Below are positions 24,565-34,503 of a DNA stretch of 64,000 bases, in pieces. The DNA is from Chitinophaga pinensis (lineage in GTDB: Bacteria > Bacteroidota > Bacteroidia > NS11-12g > UBA955): contig CAMDUE010000011.1 in the NCBI GenBank assembly GCA_945877575.1, positions 16,353-80,352 of the forward strand, given 5' to 3'. Under the pieces are notes generated by a model that saw only the letters and a program-made list of their open reading frames with translations, had not been told where the DNA came from and did no database searches. Both the position numbers and the translations under genes were made by a program. Positions within the stretch are counted from its first letter, which is position 1, and each line of letters begins with the position of its first letter.

Positions 24565-25391
24565 CAAGGAAATTAGTGAGCAGAGGCGTTTTTTTTCTTC
24601 TGTTGGTAGCATTTATTCCTTTTTTGAGTGCTCAATCTAGGGGAGTTTGGAAGAAAAGGTATGACCTTAAAATTGGTTTAGGTCAAGGTTCAAGATTCTT
24701 GTGGTCAACCACACCAACCATGCGCTCTACTTATACAGCTCAGGGACTTTCTGACTCTTTTCGTGCACATGACCAGTGGACCAATCTTATGAGTTATGGA
24801 ATCTCTGTGAATTTCTCGCAGTCTGATAAAAAGTTATTGGGTGTAGGATTGTCTTACAGTGAGTGGGGATTTGATCGTGTAAAAACGGGTGGCATGTTCG
24901 CCTATCAGCCACATCCTGATTTAGAAGTTTACCGACATTTGGTTCAAGGCCCAGCTCAAGAATTGACTTACAATTTTCAGCAGAGGTATTTAACGTTTGA
25001 TTTTCAATATATGCAACGACTGGATGGTCTGAAGCTTCAGCTCGAAAACGTAAAATTGTATTTTCTAGGGTCATTTAGCCCTTCGCTATTGATTTCAGAT
25101 GCCTTGGTATTGAAGACTGCAGGTTTTGCCCTAGCAGAGGGCAAGAACGTAAAGGTTTATGATTATTACATTACACCAGCTCCTGATGATAGACCGGTTG
25201 TGAATAGAGTGGTAAATCCTAGGATAAATGCGTTTGTGGGAGTGGGTTTAAGGGCCGAATATATCATGGCCGAAGGAATGACTGTTTTGCTACAACCCAG
25301 ATTGCAAACAGCATTGTTGCCCAATCACACCGGCGTTCAAACCGCATCTGGAGTGAACGCCGGCGTTGAGCTCGGATTTATTTTCCGTTAA
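24543..25391 (+). CDS. outer-membrane beta-barrel protein
   Basis: A 282-residue protein with a signal peptide ([20 protein letters not shown]) and alternating strands ([40 protein letters not shown]) ending in [13 protein letters not shown], a terminal barrel strand. It starts 22 bp inside the MATE gene, which suggests a shared message. A 10-bp perfect inverted repeat lies near its end (25330-25363). Its last 14 bp overlap the convergent sdhB gene. Family not recognised. Confidence 0.75.
   Translation: MEKNQVLTRKLVSRGVFFLLLVAFIPFLSAQSRGVWKKRYDLKIGLGQGSRFLWSTTPTMRSTYTAQGLSDSFRAHDQWTNLMSYGISVNFSQSDKKLLGVGLSYSEWGFDRVKTGGMFAYQPHPDLEVYRHLVQGPAQELTYNFQQRYLTFDFQYMQRLDGLKLQLENVKLYFLGSFSPSLLISDALVLKTAGFALAEGKNVKVYDYYITPAPDDRPVVNRVVNPRINAFVGVGLRAEYIMAEGMTVLLQPRLQTALLPNHTGVQTASGVNAGVELGFIFR
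25330..25363. repeat. 10-bp inverted repeat inside the 3' end of a coding gene
   Basis: CCGGCGTTCA and TGAACGCCGG separated by 14 nt. No T-tract follows on either strand. It lies 15 bp beyond the sdhB stop on the minus strand and might act as an mRNA 3' stabiliser or weak terminator. Confidence 0.6.
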
Positions 25392-26130
25392 GTTTCGCTT
25401 TGTAATATTCGCGGTTTAGGTTCGCGATAACCGATAGAGGAATCTGCTTTGGGCATTCTGCTGCGCAGGCTCCTGTGTTGGTACATGCACCAAATCCTTC
25501 AGCATCCATTTGATTTACCATGGCAACAACACGAGCTTGACGCTCAGGTTGTCCTTGTGGTAACATAGATAACTGAGTTACTTTAGCACCTACAAACAGC
25601 ATAGCAGAGGCGTTTTTACATGCACTCACGCAAGCTCCGCAACCAATGCAAGTTGCAGCTTCAAAAGCTTCGTCAGCTACTTCCTTTGGAATCAAGATGC
25701 TGTTAGCATCTACGGCGTTACCGGTGTTTACAGAAACATATCCGCCTGAAGCAATGATACGGTCAAATGCACCGCGGTTTACGCTCAAATCTTTGATCAC
25801 AGGAAACGCATTGGCTCTCCAGGGTTCAACTACAATAGTGTCACCTTCGCTAAAGCTTCTCATGTGAAGCTGGCAAGTAGTTACACCTTGTTTTGGACCG
25901 TGAGGACGACCATTGATCACCATGCTGCACATACCACAGATACCTTCACGGCAATCATGGTCAAAAGCAATAGGATCATTACCGTCTTCAATGAGTTGCT
26001 CATTAAGAACGTCAAACATTTCCAAGAAACTCATATCGGGGCTCGCTTGAACTTTGTATTCTTCGAAACGACCTTCAGAGTTTTGATTTCTTTGACGCCA
26101 AACCTTCAGATTAATATTCATTGTTGCCAT
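25378..26130 (-). CDS. sdhB: succinate dehydrogenase/fumarate reductase iron-sulfur subunit
   Basis: Carries electrons from the flavoprotein to the quinone site in complex II. The 250 residues contain the [2Fe-2S] motif CREGICGMC near residue 65, the cluster motif [17 protein letters not shown] near 150 and [16 protein letters not shown] near 210, the layout of the type B (two-haem, menaquinone) enzyme found in Bacteroidota. It starts 2 nt after the sdhA stop, last in the sdhCAB operon. MATMNIN at 26130 or MNIN at 26121 are equally possible starts. Confidence 0.97.
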   Translation of the reverse strand: MATMNINLKVWRQRNQNSEGRFEEYKVQASPDMSFLEMFDVLNEQLIEDGNDPIAFDHDCREGICGMCSMVINGRPHGPKQGVTTCQLHMRSFSEGDTIVVEPWRANAFPVIKDLSVNRGAFDRIIASGGYVSVNTGNAVDANSILIPKEVADEAFEAATCIGCGACVSACKNASAMLFVGAKVTQLSMLPQGQPERQARVVAMVNQMDAEGFGACTNTGACAAECPKQIPLSVIANLNREYYKAKLNGK

Positions 26131-26132
26131 GA

Positions 26133-28112
26133 TTATTTGTAACTTCTTTGTTGAATTTTAATGTTTTCGTAGTTGAGTTCTTCTTTGTGAAGTTCCCATT
26201 GATTGTTCTCTTTGTATTCCCAAGCAAATACGTTTTTGAAATTTTCGTCGTCACGCAAAGCTTCACCTTCTTCGGTTTGATATTCCTCGCGGAAGTGTCC
26301 ACCGCAACTTTCGTTTCTGTTCAATGCATCCCAGCACATCAATTCACCAAGCTCTAAGAAGTCAGCAACACGACCCGCTTTGTCCAATTCAGGGTTGAAC
26401 TCATCAACGCTTCCTGGGATTCTCACGTTCTTGTAGAAATCTTCACGTAGGGCGCGAATTTCGTCAATGGCTTCTTTTAAGCCTTTTTCGTTTCTTGCCA
26501 TTCCGCATTTATCCCACATGATTTTACCCAATTCACGGTGGTAACTTTCAACGGTACGTTTACCTTGAATTCCCATCAACTGGTTAATACGGTCTGAAAC
26601 TTTTTTCTCTGCCTCAACAAACGCTTCGTGGTCAGTAGAGATAGGCTTGGTATGAATTTCCTTGCTTAAATAGCTACCTAAAGTGTAAGGAATGATGAAA
26701 TATCCATCGGCAAGACCCTGCATCAAAGCAGACGCTCCTAAACGGTTTGCACCATGATCAGAGAAATTTGCTTCACCTAATGCATAAAGACCAGGAACAG
26801 TGGTTTGTAATTCATAATCCACCCAAAGTCCACCCATAGTGTAGTGAACTGCAGGGTAAATCTTCATGGGAACTTCGTATGGATCTTCGGCGGTAATTTG
26901 CTTGTACATATCAAACAAGTTGCCGTATTTTTCTTTAGCAATTTCTTTACCCAATTCCAATAATACGTCTTCGCTTGGATTTTGAATGCCGCGTTTACTT
27001 GCTTCAGTACGACCGTATTTGTTGATCATGTTGTATTTGAAGTCCAAATAAACAGCCATTTTAGTTGTACCAACTCCATAGCCCGCATCGCAACGCTCTT
27101 TTGCCGCGCGGCTCGCGATATCACGAGGAACAAGGTTACCGAAAGCAGGGTATCTGCGTTCCAAATAGTAATCACGCTCATCTTCTGGGATATCGTTGGG
27201 TTGACGGTTGTCGTCTTTTTTCTTGGGGACCCAAATACGTCCATCGTTTCTCAATGACTCACTCATCAAAGTCAGCTTAGACTGATAATGACCAGAAACG
27301 GGGATACAGGTTGGGTGAATTTGCGTAAAACATGGGTTACCGAACAGTGCACCAGCTCTGTGAGCTTTCCATGCAGCAGTTACGTTAGAACCCATTGCAT
27401 TGGTTGACAAATAGAAAACGTTACCGTAACCACCTGTGCAAAGCAATACAGCATGTCCGAAGTGACGCTCTAATTTTCCAGAAACCAAGTCACGGGCAAT
27501 GATTCCGCGTGCTTTTCCGTCAATTTTAACAACTTCAACCATTTCGTGTCGGCTATACATGGTGACGTTACCTAATCCAACCTGGCGCTCAAGAGCGGAG
27601 TATGCTCCTAAAAGAAGTTGTTGGCCGGTTTGTCCGGCAGCATAAAACGTACGTTGAACTTGGGTACCACCGAAAGAGCGATTACTCAAAGTTCCACCGT
27701 ATTCACGGGCAAAAGGTACACCTTGAGCCACACATTGGTCAATGATATTGGTTGAAACCTCAGCAAGACGATGAACGTTTGCTTCACGAGCACGGTAATC
27801 GCCTCCTTTAATGGTATCGTAAAATAGGCGATAAACACTATCGCCATCATTTTGGTAGTTTTTTGCAGCATTGATACCTCCTTGAGCGGCAATAGAATGC
27901 GCTCTGCGAGGAGAATCTTGAAAACAAAATGCTGAAACTTTGTAGCCCATTTCTGCTAAGGTGGCAGCGGCGCTGGCACCAGCTAACCCGGTACCTACTA
28001 CAATAACATGCAAACTTCTTTTGTTTGCAGGATTCACCAATGAAACACTGCTTTTATACTGGGTCCACTTAGTATCTACTGAACCTTGTGGGATTTTAGA
28101 ATCTAATTTCAT
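26133..28112 (-). CDS. sdhA: succinate dehydrogenase/fumarate reductase flavoprotein subunit
   Basis: Oxidises succinate to fumarate with covalently bound FAD. The 659 residues show the dinucleotide-binding [19 protein letters not shown] near residue 36, the FAD-histidine region [15 protein letters not shown], the substrate-binding [15 protein letters not shown] stretch and [19 protein letters not shown] near residue 460. [14 protein letters not shown] is typical of the type B enzyme. Length fits the phylum's long form. Between sdhC (14 nt upstream) and sdhB (2 nt downstream). Confidence 0.97.
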   Translation of the reverse strand: MKLDSKIPQGSVDTKWTQYKSSVSLVNPANKRSLHVIVVGTGLAGASAAATLAEMGYKVSAFCFQDSPRRAHSIAAQGGINAAKNYQNDGDSVYRLFYDTIKGGDYRAREANVHRLAEVSTNIIDQCVAQGVPFAREYGGTLSNRSFGGTQVQRTFYAAGQTGQQLLLGAYSALERQVGLGNVTMYSRHEMVEVVKIDGKARGIIARDLVSGKLERHFGHAVLLCTGGYGNVFYLSTNAMGSNVTAAWKAHRAGALFGNPCFTQIHPTCIPVSGHYQSKLTLMSESLRNDGRIWVPKKKDDNRQPNDIPEDERDYYLERRYPAFGNLVPRDIASRAAKERCDAGYGVGTTKMAVYLDFKYNMINKYGRTEASKRGIQNPSEDVLLELGKEIAKEKYGNLFDMYKQITAEDPYEVPMKIYPAVHYTMGGLWVDYELQTTVPGLYALGEANFSDHGANRLGASALMQGLADGYFIIPYTLGSYLSKEIHTKPISTDHEAFVEAEKKVSDRINQLMGIQGKRTVESYHRELGKIMWDKCGMARNEKGLKEAIDEIRALREDFYKNVRIPGSVDEFNPELDKAGRVADFLELGELMCWDALNRNESCGGHFREEYQTEEGEALRDDENFKNVFAWEYKENNQWELHKEELNYENIKIQQRSYK

Positions 28113-28126
28113 ACGTTTTCAATCAA

Positions 28127-28825
28127 TTATTTAATGATACCAAAATGCATTACTACAGGAATAATGGCAAAAATTAGAGGAACGATGATAGAGAAAGCGG
28201 CACCAACCGATGCAATGATGGGGGTGTAAGATTTGTGATTTATTCCAAAGGTTTGGAATGCGCTGGCAAAACCATGAAGGAGGTGATAAGCCAAAGAAAA
28301 GCAACCTAATACGTAGATGATAACCGCATATGGACTAGTGAAAACATTGGCCATTTCCAAGAATAGATTTTCCATAGTATCGCCATTAGCGTAGGTGATT
28401 TCACCTAATGCATGTGGAGCGTGGAAGCGGCTAACTACCCAAAAATGTTTAAGGTGAAGAACCAAGAAGATTAAAATGATGGTTCCTAAAAAGCCCATTG
28501 ATCTTGAATACCATTTTGAATTGGCATTGCCTGGGTTTCCGGTGTATTTGGCAGCACGGCGTTTGCGGTTGTCAAACGTAAGGTATAATCCTTGTGCAAT
28601 GTGAAGTAGAAAACCAACGAACAAAAGAATTTCTGAGATTCTGATGAATGGATTTTCAGCCATGAATCGTGCAGCTTCGTTGAAGGTTTGACCTCCGTCG
28701 TTAAGCAAAACCATGGCATTAATTAGGCAGTGAACTAATAAAAAGGCGATTAAAGCAATCCCTGTCACGGCCATAACGAGTTTTCTACCAAGGCTGGATG
28801 AAAACAAGAATGACAATACTCCCAT
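28127..28825 (-). CDS. sdhC: succinate dehydrogenase cytochrome b subunit (type B)
   Basis: The single membrane anchor of a type B succinate:quinone oxidoreductase, binding two haems. The 232 residues have five hydrophobic helices with histidines placed for haem ligation (FLLVHCLINAMVL, VGFLLHIAQGLYL, LVLHLKHFWVV, LAYHLLHGFASAFQT). First gene of sdhCAB. A TAnnTTTG element lies 26 nt upstream. Confidence 0.95.
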   Translation of the reverse strand: MGVLSFLFSSSLGRKLVMAVTGIALIAFLLVHCLINAMVLLNDGGQTFNEAARFMAENPFIRISEILLFVGFLLHIAQGLYLTFDNRKRRAAKYTGNPGNANSKWYSRSMGFLGTIILIFLVLHLKHFWVVSRFHAPHALGEITYANGDTMENLFLEMANVFTSPYAVIIYVLGCFSLAYHLLHGFASAFQTFGINHKSYTPIIASVGAAFSIIVPLIFAIIPVVMHFGIIK

Positions 28826-28851
28826 AAATGATATTAAATATTTGTGTTTGG

Positions 28852-28859
28852 CAAATTTA
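28852..28859 (-). promoter_or_regulatory. putative -7 promoter element of sdhCAB
   Basis: Minus-strand TAAATTTG, exact TAnnTTTG match, 26 nt before the sdhC start. Confidence 0.5.
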
Positions 28860-28931
28860 CAAAATATAGGTACTCACAGCACATACGCTTTGTTTTTGAG
28901 TACTATTTAGAATCTATCTATTGAACAAAAG

Positions 28932-29528
28932 TTAAGCATTTCGCAATTTATCGAGGCGCTGAAGGTATTTTCCTACGACATCAAATTCTAAGTTAACCGG
29001 GTCGCCAGACATGATAAATTTGAGGTTGGTATGTTCCCAGGTGTAGGGAATGATGGCCACACTGAATGCATCGGGAAAACTATCTACTACAGTTAAACTG
29101 ATACCGTTGATGCAAATACTGCCTTTGGTTACAGTCAAGCCCGCTTCTGGTGGATGTGAGATAAAGAGCATATACGAGCCACCTAAGTCATGCACCTCAT
29201 CCAAAACTCCCACACAATCAACATGACCTTGAACAATATGTCCGTCAAACCTTCCGGTTGCAGGCATGCAACGTTCAGTATTGATGAGGTCTCCTGTTTT
29301 CCAAGATTTGATGCTGGTTACATTTTGTGTTTCAGCAATAGCGGTTACTTTATAAGTTGATTCGGAAAGATTGATGTTCGTGACCGTAAGACAAATACCG
29401 TTGTGGGAAACACTTTGGTCTACTTTTAATTCAGGTGTAAAAATGGATTTAAAAGTAATGTGTAAATTAGTCTGCTCCTCTTCTACATCAAGGATTTCAG
29501 ACATGCCTTCAATAATGCCCGTGAACAT
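28932..29528 (-). CDS. ribE: riboflavin synthase, alpha subunit
   Basis: Dismutates two 6,7-dimethyl-8-ribityllumazine molecules to riboflavin and a pyrimidinedione. The 198 residues form two lumazine-binding repeats: MFTGIIEGMSEI with VSHNGICLTVTNI, then HIVQGHVDCVG with GSICINGISLTVVDS, and LEFDVVGKYLQRL at the end of the second. Complete and of normal length. No other rib gene and no FMN riboswitch is visible upstream. Confidence 0.96.
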   Translation of the reverse strand: MFTGIIEGMSEILDVEEEQTNLHITFKSIFTPELKVDQSVSHNGICLTVTNINLSESTYKVTAIAETQNVTSIKSWKTGDLINTERCMPATGRFDGHIVQGHVDCVGVLDEVHDLGGSYMLFISHPPEAGLTVTKGSICINGISLTVVDSFPDAFSVAIIPYTWEHTNLKFIMSGDPVNLEFDVVGKYLQRLDKLRNA

Positions 29529-29637
29529 GTCATAAAAGTAGGATTAAATTCTGACAATCAAAAAAAATTTAGTCTGTAAACTGACAAATTGACAATAATG
29601 TGTAATGGCAAGCATTTTGATGTATACAGAAATCGTT

Positions 29638-30222
29638 ATGGCAAGCAAAAAATCCACCGAAAAAGAAAAAGAGCAATCTCAACAATCTGAAAATATGGCT
29701 GAAAATACAGTCAACCAAGAGCAAGTAGAAAACAATGAAGCCGAAGTAGACTCAGCCAACGTTGATGATGCAGCTGCGGTTGAAGCTAATGATGCCGAAA
29801 GCATTCAATCTGAAAAGGAAAAATATTTAAGGTTATACAGTGAGTTTGAAAATTTCCGCAGAAGAACCACCAAAGAGCGTTTGGAGTGGATGCAAAATGC
29901 AAGCAAAGACATGATTGAAGCGGTTTTGCCAGTTGTAGATGATATGGAAAGAGCATTGAACGCCCTTAAAAATGCTGGAGATTCGACGGCTTCTGAAGGG
30001 ATGGAATTGATCTTTAAAAAATTATATGGAATTTTAGATCGAAAAGGTTTGAAACCTATGAACGCCAAAGGCGAAGATTTCAATCCCGATTTACACGAGG
30101 CAGTTACACAATTCGCGGCTCCTTCACCTGAGCTTGTTGGCAAAGTGATTGATGAGGTAGAAAAAGGTTATTTTTTAAATGATAAAGTACTGAGATTTGC
30201 CAAAGTTGTAGTTGGTAATTAA
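29638..30222 (+). CDS. grpE: nucleotide exchange factor GrpE
   Basis: Releases ADP from DnaK. From the ATG at 29638 it has 194 residues: an acidic, low-complexity N-terminal tail up to about residue 65, the long coiled-coil helix ([24 protein letters not shown]) and the C-terminal beta domain ([36 protein letters not shown]). The track's start at 29605 adds 11 residues of doubtful value; the short sequence ATGGCAAGC occurs at both candidate starts. It precedes dnaJ by 5 nt, a standard chaperone operon; dnaK is not in the window. Confidence 0.94.
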   Translation: MASKKSTEKEKEQSQQSENMAENTVNQEQVENNEAEVDSANVDDAAAVEANDAESIQSEKEKYLRLYSEFENFRRRTTKERLEWMQNASKDMIEAVLPVVDDMERALNALKNAGDSTASEGMELIFKKLYGILDRKGLKPMNAKGEDFNPDLHEAVTQFAAPSPELVGKVIDEVEKGYFLNDKVLRFAKVVVGN

Positions 30223-30227
30223 TATTT

Positions 30228-31343
30228 ATGAGTAAAAGAGATTATTACGATATACTGGGCGTACCCAAGTCGGCGTCTGCCGATGAGCTAAAGAAAGCAT
30301 ACCGCAAGTTAGCAATCAAATTTCACCCAGATAAAAATCCGGGCGATAAAGAGGCAGAAGAAAAATTCAAAGAAGCTGCTGAAGCATATGATGTGTTGAG
30401 CAATCCAGAAAAGAAAAGTAGATACGATCAGTTTGGTCACGCGGGTATGAGCGGCGCCGGAGGATATGGCGGCGGCGGATTTAGCATGGATGACATCTTC
30501 AGTCAGTTTGGAGATGTTTTTGGTGATGACAGTATCTTCGGTTCCTTCTTTGGTGGTGGAGGTCGCGGAAGGGGCGGTTCAAGAAGAACTGTTGGTTCCA
30601 ATATCAGAATAAAAATGAAACTCACCCTTTCAGAAATGAAGAATGGGGTAGAGAAGAAGGTAAAATACCGCAGAATGGTTGCTGCTGAAGGTGTTAAATT
30701 TGGCACTTGTAGGCATTGCAATGGCAGCGGTGTTGTAAAGCAAGTGACTAATACTTTCTTAGGACAAATGGCTACTCAAAGTGCTTGTCCCGTTTGTCAA
30801 GGAATGGGTAAGGTCATTGAGAGTAAACCAGCCGATGCCAATGAACATGGACTCATAGCTAAAGAATTTGAAACCAGCATCAAAATACCGGGAGGAGTTG
30901 CAGAAGGAATGCAACTTAATGTGAATGGAAAAGGCAATGACGGTCCGGGTGGTGGATCACCGGGTGATTTGATTGTATTTATTGAAGAAATTGCTCACGA
31001 AGAATTATCGAGAGAAGGCAACAACGTTCATTATAACTTATGGTTGAGTTTTCCTGAAGCTGCAATGGGATCAAACGTAGAAGTTCCAACCTTAGACGGC
31101 AAAGCAAAAATCAAAATAGATGCAGGAACTCAGCCGGGTAAGGTTCTCCGTTTAAAAGGCAAAGGATTTCCAGAAATTAACGGTTATGGAACCGGCGACC
31201 AATTGGTGATTGTGAATATTTATGTGCCAACTAAGTTGTCTCCTGAGGAAAAAGAATTGTTAAATCAACTTCAAGAAAGCAAGAATTTTCGACCTGATGA
31301 AAAGGAAAAATCATTCTTTGATAGAATGAGAGACTTTTTCTAA
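30228..31343 (+). CDS. dnaJ: chaperone DnaJ with reduced zinc-finger domain
   Basis: Hsp40 co-chaperone that loads substrates on DnaK. The 371 residues show the J domain with HPDKNPG near residue 33, a Gly/Phe-rich linker ([15 protein letters not shown]), and C-terminal beta domains ([17 protein letters not shown]). The zinc domain holds only two of the usual four CxxCxGxG motifs: CRHCNGSG and CPVCQGMG, corresponding to motifs 2 and 3. Where motifs 1 and 4 should be there are cysteine-free segments ([12 protein letters not shown] and [12 protein letters not shown]). One zinc site is thus missing, perhaps a clade feature. Next to grpE. Confidence 0.95.
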   Translation: MSKRDYYDILGVPKSASADELKKAYRKLAIKFHPDKNPGDKEAEEKFKEAAEAYDVLSNPEKKSRYDQFGHAGMSGAGGYGGGGFSMDDIFSQFGDVFGDDSIFGSFFGGGGRGRGGSRRTVGSNIRIKMKLTLSEMKNGVEKKVKYRRMVAAEGVKFGTCRHCNGSGVVKQVTNTFLGQMATQSACPVCQGMGKVIESKPADANEHGLIAKEFETSIKIPGGVAEGMQLNVNGKGNDGPGGGSPGDLIVFIEEIAHEELSREGNNVHYNLWLSFPEAAMGSNVEVPTLDGKAKIKIDAGTQPGKVLRLKGKGFPEINGYGTGDQLVIVNIYVPTKLSPEEKELLNQLQESKNFRPDEKEKSFFDRMRDFF

Positions 31344-31365
31344 ATTTTATCGCATTTTTGTTGCG

Positions 31366-33636
31366 ATGAATTCTTTCAGCAAGTTTATTGCTTTATTCCT
31401 GTTTTGTGGTGCCATTCATGATTCGGCTTTTGCTCAATCTACTGGTTCATCCAATATTGATTTTAATGATTATCAGCCTATTTATTGTTCGGGAGAAGTT
31501 CCTTACAATCTCAAGAAATTATCTAGTGCAAAGGCTCAGGAGGAAGTACGAAGAATAAGATCTTCCAAGTCTTCTGGTAGAGATCGTAAGCGCGAATTGG
31601 AATTTGCCATTCAATCCAATTTCTTGGAAGATCAAATTTTAACTTCTGGTCAAATTCTCTATGGAGATCCAATGACCAATTACTTAGAGAAAGTGGGTCT
31701 CAAAGTTTTATCTTCTCGACCAGAATTGCAAAGTCAAGTTCAATTTTTTGTGCTTCGTTCTCACGTACCCAATGCTTATGTAACTCATCATGGGTTGGTT
31801 TTCGTTAGTTTAGGTTTATTAGCTAGACTGGATAACGAAGCTCAGTTAGCTGTGATTCTTGCTCACGAATTGCAACATTATATATTGAAGCACTCGTTGA
31901 TTGCATATAAGGAGGCTAAGTATGTGAGTGGTTATTCCCGAGGTTCTGATTTAGATGAAAGAATCAAAGCATTTTACAAATTCAATGTGGGGCAAGAAGA
32001 AGAGGCTGATAAAAAGGGTTTTGAAATGTTGAGTCAAACAGAATACGACTTTTCTGAAGGTATCAATGTGTTTGAAAATTTAAAGTATCAGGATCATCCA
32101 TTTTTAGAAACTCAATGGAGCATAGATTCATTTGAAACCAAATATTATCGCTTCCCTGAAAAAATAAAATTAAGTGTGACCTCCCTTTTAGAAGAAGCTG
32201 AAAAGAAGGACAGAAAGCGCATGGAGGAAGAATTAAACGATGCATATTCTTCTCATCCCAACCTCGATAAAAGAATCATGGCATTGCAGGGCGACGTAAA
32301 AAGCATTAATCTTTCTGGCAAAAAGAAATTTCTCTTTTCTAAAGATGAATTTGAATTGGTTCGCAAAATATCGCGTTATGAATTGCTTTTACTTTATGTG
32401 CGCCGAGGTGATCACGGTCGGTCTCTATATTTGACCCGAGTTTTTGAATTGTTGTATGGTCCATCTCCTTTTATCTCTAGGGTAAAAGCTATGAATGCCT
32501 ATGCTTTGGCTGAACATAGATGGAAACTTAAAGATTTGAATGCCTATGGTTGTTCCGTCTTAGACAATAGAGGTGGTTGGCGCCCTTTGAGTGCAGCGCT
32601 CCTTAAGTTGGATGCAAAAGAATTGAATTCATTGGCGTTGAAAGTGGTTTTAGAAGAAAAACAGCGATATCCTTCTGATGTTTTTATAGATCAATTGGGA
32701 GTGAAGTTGTTAAATATCACCCAATCTATTGGGGTGATAAATCTCGATGAATACTTAAAATTCAGTCTTGACTCTTCTGTGAAAAGTGAAGTACAGACAA
32801 CTACTGGTGGTGGGTTGGTTAAGCCTGGGCAGATTTCAAGCAATCCGGGTGTGAAACCATATCATTTCGGCTCTATTTATCACCTTCTTAAACAGAAGAA
32901 CATTGCGAACTATATGGAGGTCAATAGAATAACTTCTGGATCTCAAAGTGCATCACCGCGTAAAGGGTTTCGTGAAAGAATGGCAGAGTTAGATCAAGTG
33001 AACCGAAAAAGATATCAAAAAAGCCTTAACGAAACGCAGAAAATTTTTGTACTTCAACCCAACTTCAGTTACTATTCTTCTAGCTTTGGAGGTGTAAATA
33101 AACGGAATTATTTTGGCGAAGAAACCAAGAAAATTGAATTGTTGAAATCTTGGAATTGGGTCATCAGAAACTCCCAAATATCAGCCGAAATCGTTGAAAA
33201 TATCGCCCGAGAGGGCTACAAAACCGAACAATTGGTGAAATACAGTCAACTCAACGATTGGCTAACTGAGCGTTTGAACAATGATACTCAAGAAATGATT
33301 TTGTTCTACTCTCAATTTGTAGACCAGTTTACAGAGACCAAAAAAGAACCCTTAATTTGTTGGGAAGGGTATGAATATAAATCTACCAAACGCCCTTTCT
33401 TAATCAATGATTTTCTGTACGCACTGATGTTCCCCATTTATACCCCCATTTATTTGTATAGTCAATTTAAAATAGATTACTATACCGAAGAAACCACGGT
33501 GGTTTATAATATGCGCACTTCACGATCAGTGTTGAATCGTGTTAAACGCAAGAATTACCGTATGATAGATGATTATAACAAGGCCCAAATTTATGAGACA
33601 CTTTATGAAATTTCACATTTACCAAGCAATCGTTAA
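31366..33636 (+). CDS. M48-family metalloprotease, exported
   Basis: A 756-residue zinc protease with a signal peptide (ALFLFCGAIHDSAFAQ), so it acts in the envelope, possibly in outer-membrane protein quality control as BepA does. The zinc motif is HELQHYILKHS (His167, Glu168, His171) and the third ligand is in EEEADKKG (about Glu211). The long C-terminal half is helical and may contain TPR-like repeats, but no clear consensus is seen. It starts 22 nt after dnaJ; a 6-bp hairpin (ATCGCA/TGCGAT) covers its start codon. The end overlaps the next gene. Confidence 0.88.
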   Translation: MNSFSKFIALFLFCGAIHDSAFAQSTGSSNIDFNDYQPIYCSGEVPYNLKKLSSAKAQEEVRRIRSSKSSGRDRKRELEFAIQSNFLEDQILTSGQILYGDPMTNYLEKVGLKVLSSRPELQSQVQFFVLRSHVPNAYVTHHGLVFVSLGLLARLDNEAQLAVILAHELQHYILKHSLIAYKEAKYVSGYSRGSDLDERIKAFYKFNVGQEEEADKKGFEMLSQTEYDFSEGINVFENLKYQDHPFLETQWSIDSFETKYYRFPEKIKLSVTSLLEEAEKKDRKRMEEELNDAYSSHPNLDKRIMALQGDVKSINLSGKKKFLFSKDEFELVRKISRYELLLLYVRRGDHGRSLYLTRVFELLYGPSPFISRVKAMNAYALAEHRWKLKDLNAYGCSVLDNRGGWRPLSAALLKLDAKELNSLALKVVLEEKQRYPSDVFIDQLGVKLLNITQSIGVINLDEYLKFSLDSSVKSEVQTTTGGGLVKPGQISSNPGVKPYHFGSIYHLLKQKNIANYMEVNRITSGSQSASPRKGFRERMAELDQVNRKRYQKSLNETQKIFVLQPNFSYYSSSFGGVNKRNYFGEETKKIELLKSWNWVIRNSQISAEIVENIAREGYKTEQLVKYSQLNDWLTERLNNDTQEMILFYSQFVDQFTETKKEPLICWEGYEYKSTKRPFLINDFLYALMFPIYTPIYLYSQFKIDYYTEETTVVYNMRTSRSVLNRVKRKNYRMIDDYNKAQIYETLYEISHLPSNR

Positions 33637-34390
33637 GCGCTTCATTTTATTGGGCACTTTGTGTGGGATGTTTTTCGCTCCCGCGGATATTTTTTCTCAG
33701 TCTAACCCCGGATTTTTAGGCGCCCGACACGGATTATCTGTAGGATACAGTTTGCATACAGGAGGTCTGCTCCGCGCAATGGTAGGAAATGGCAATGAAA
33801 CTACCAAGCTATTAAATTCTGGTTTCAGGGTGGATTATGAAATGGCTAAAAGTCAAGGATTCGCCTGGCTTTTTAGCTATCGCAATCGGAGCGACGTTGT
33901 AGAAAGCGATGATTATGAAGGCATATATTATGTTGAGCCTGGCATTGCTCCTCAAATTATCAGTTTTGAATCGGGGTCGTTAAATTACTCTGTCAATGAG
34001 TTCGCCGCCGAAGCACGTTTCTACAGCGAACGAAAGGGAGCTATGGCTCCTTTTGGCTCCTATGTGGGTTTAGAATTGAGTGCATCAAACTGTTCCCCAA
34101 CGAGCGAAGACGTTGTTTGGACAGCTGGTATGAATTTTCCAAAATATTCCGGCAGTTTAACTTCCATCGCTACATCTTTGAACTTTGGGGTAAAGCGTAT
34201 GATCACTAAGGAAATAGGAATTAACGCCCATTATGGCTTTGGTTTCACCGTTTATCAAACGGGAAACGTCAAATTGGGTTCAGAAGATGTAGCTATGAAC
34301 GCACAAGATTTTTACGATTACGCAATCGCTCGCCGCGAATTAAATGCTAAGCTTTTGCAGGGCTCCATTTCTGTGAGTTATTTGTTTTAA
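33605..34390 (+). CDS. outer-membrane beta-barrel protein
   Basis: A 261-residue protein. The ATG at 33605 gives a signal peptide (VKRFILLGTLCGMFFAPADIFSQ); the track's earlier start reads into the M48 gene in another frame. Strand-rich body (GLSVGYSLHTGG, GFAWLFSYRNRS, YVGLELSASN, TSLNFGVKRM) ending LQGSISVSYLF, a terminal barrel strand. Starts 32 bp inside the M48 gene, so the two are coupled and the barrel may be a client or partner. Its stop is followed at once by heptamer array 5. Confidence 0.72.
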   Translation: MKFHIYQAIVKRFILLGTLCGMFFAPADIFSQSNPGFLGARHGLSVGYSLHTGGLLRAMVGNGNETTKLLNSGFRVDYEMAKSQGFAWLFSYRNRSDVVESDDYEGIYYVEPGIAPQIISFESGSLNYSVNEFAAEARFYSERKGAMAPFGSYVGLELSASNCSPTSEDVVWTAGMNFPKYSGSLTSIATSLNFGVKRMITKEIGINAHYGFGFTVYQTGNVKLGSEDVAMNAQDFYDYAIARRELNAKLLQGSISVSYLF

Positions 34391-34503
34391 TACCTAGTAC
34401 CTGGTCCATGGTACAGGGTCCATGGTACCTGGTCGAGGGACCAACTACCAACTACCAACTACCCGCTACCAGTGACCTGCTACCATTGACCTGCTACCAG
34501 CGA
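34391..34503. repeat. heptamer repeat array 5 (convergent junction)
   Basis: About sixteen 7-bp units (TACCTGG, TCCATGG, ACCAACT, ACCTGCT, ACCATTG, ACCAGCG) fill the whole gap from the barrel stop to the menB stop, with no terminator. Confidence 0.93.
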
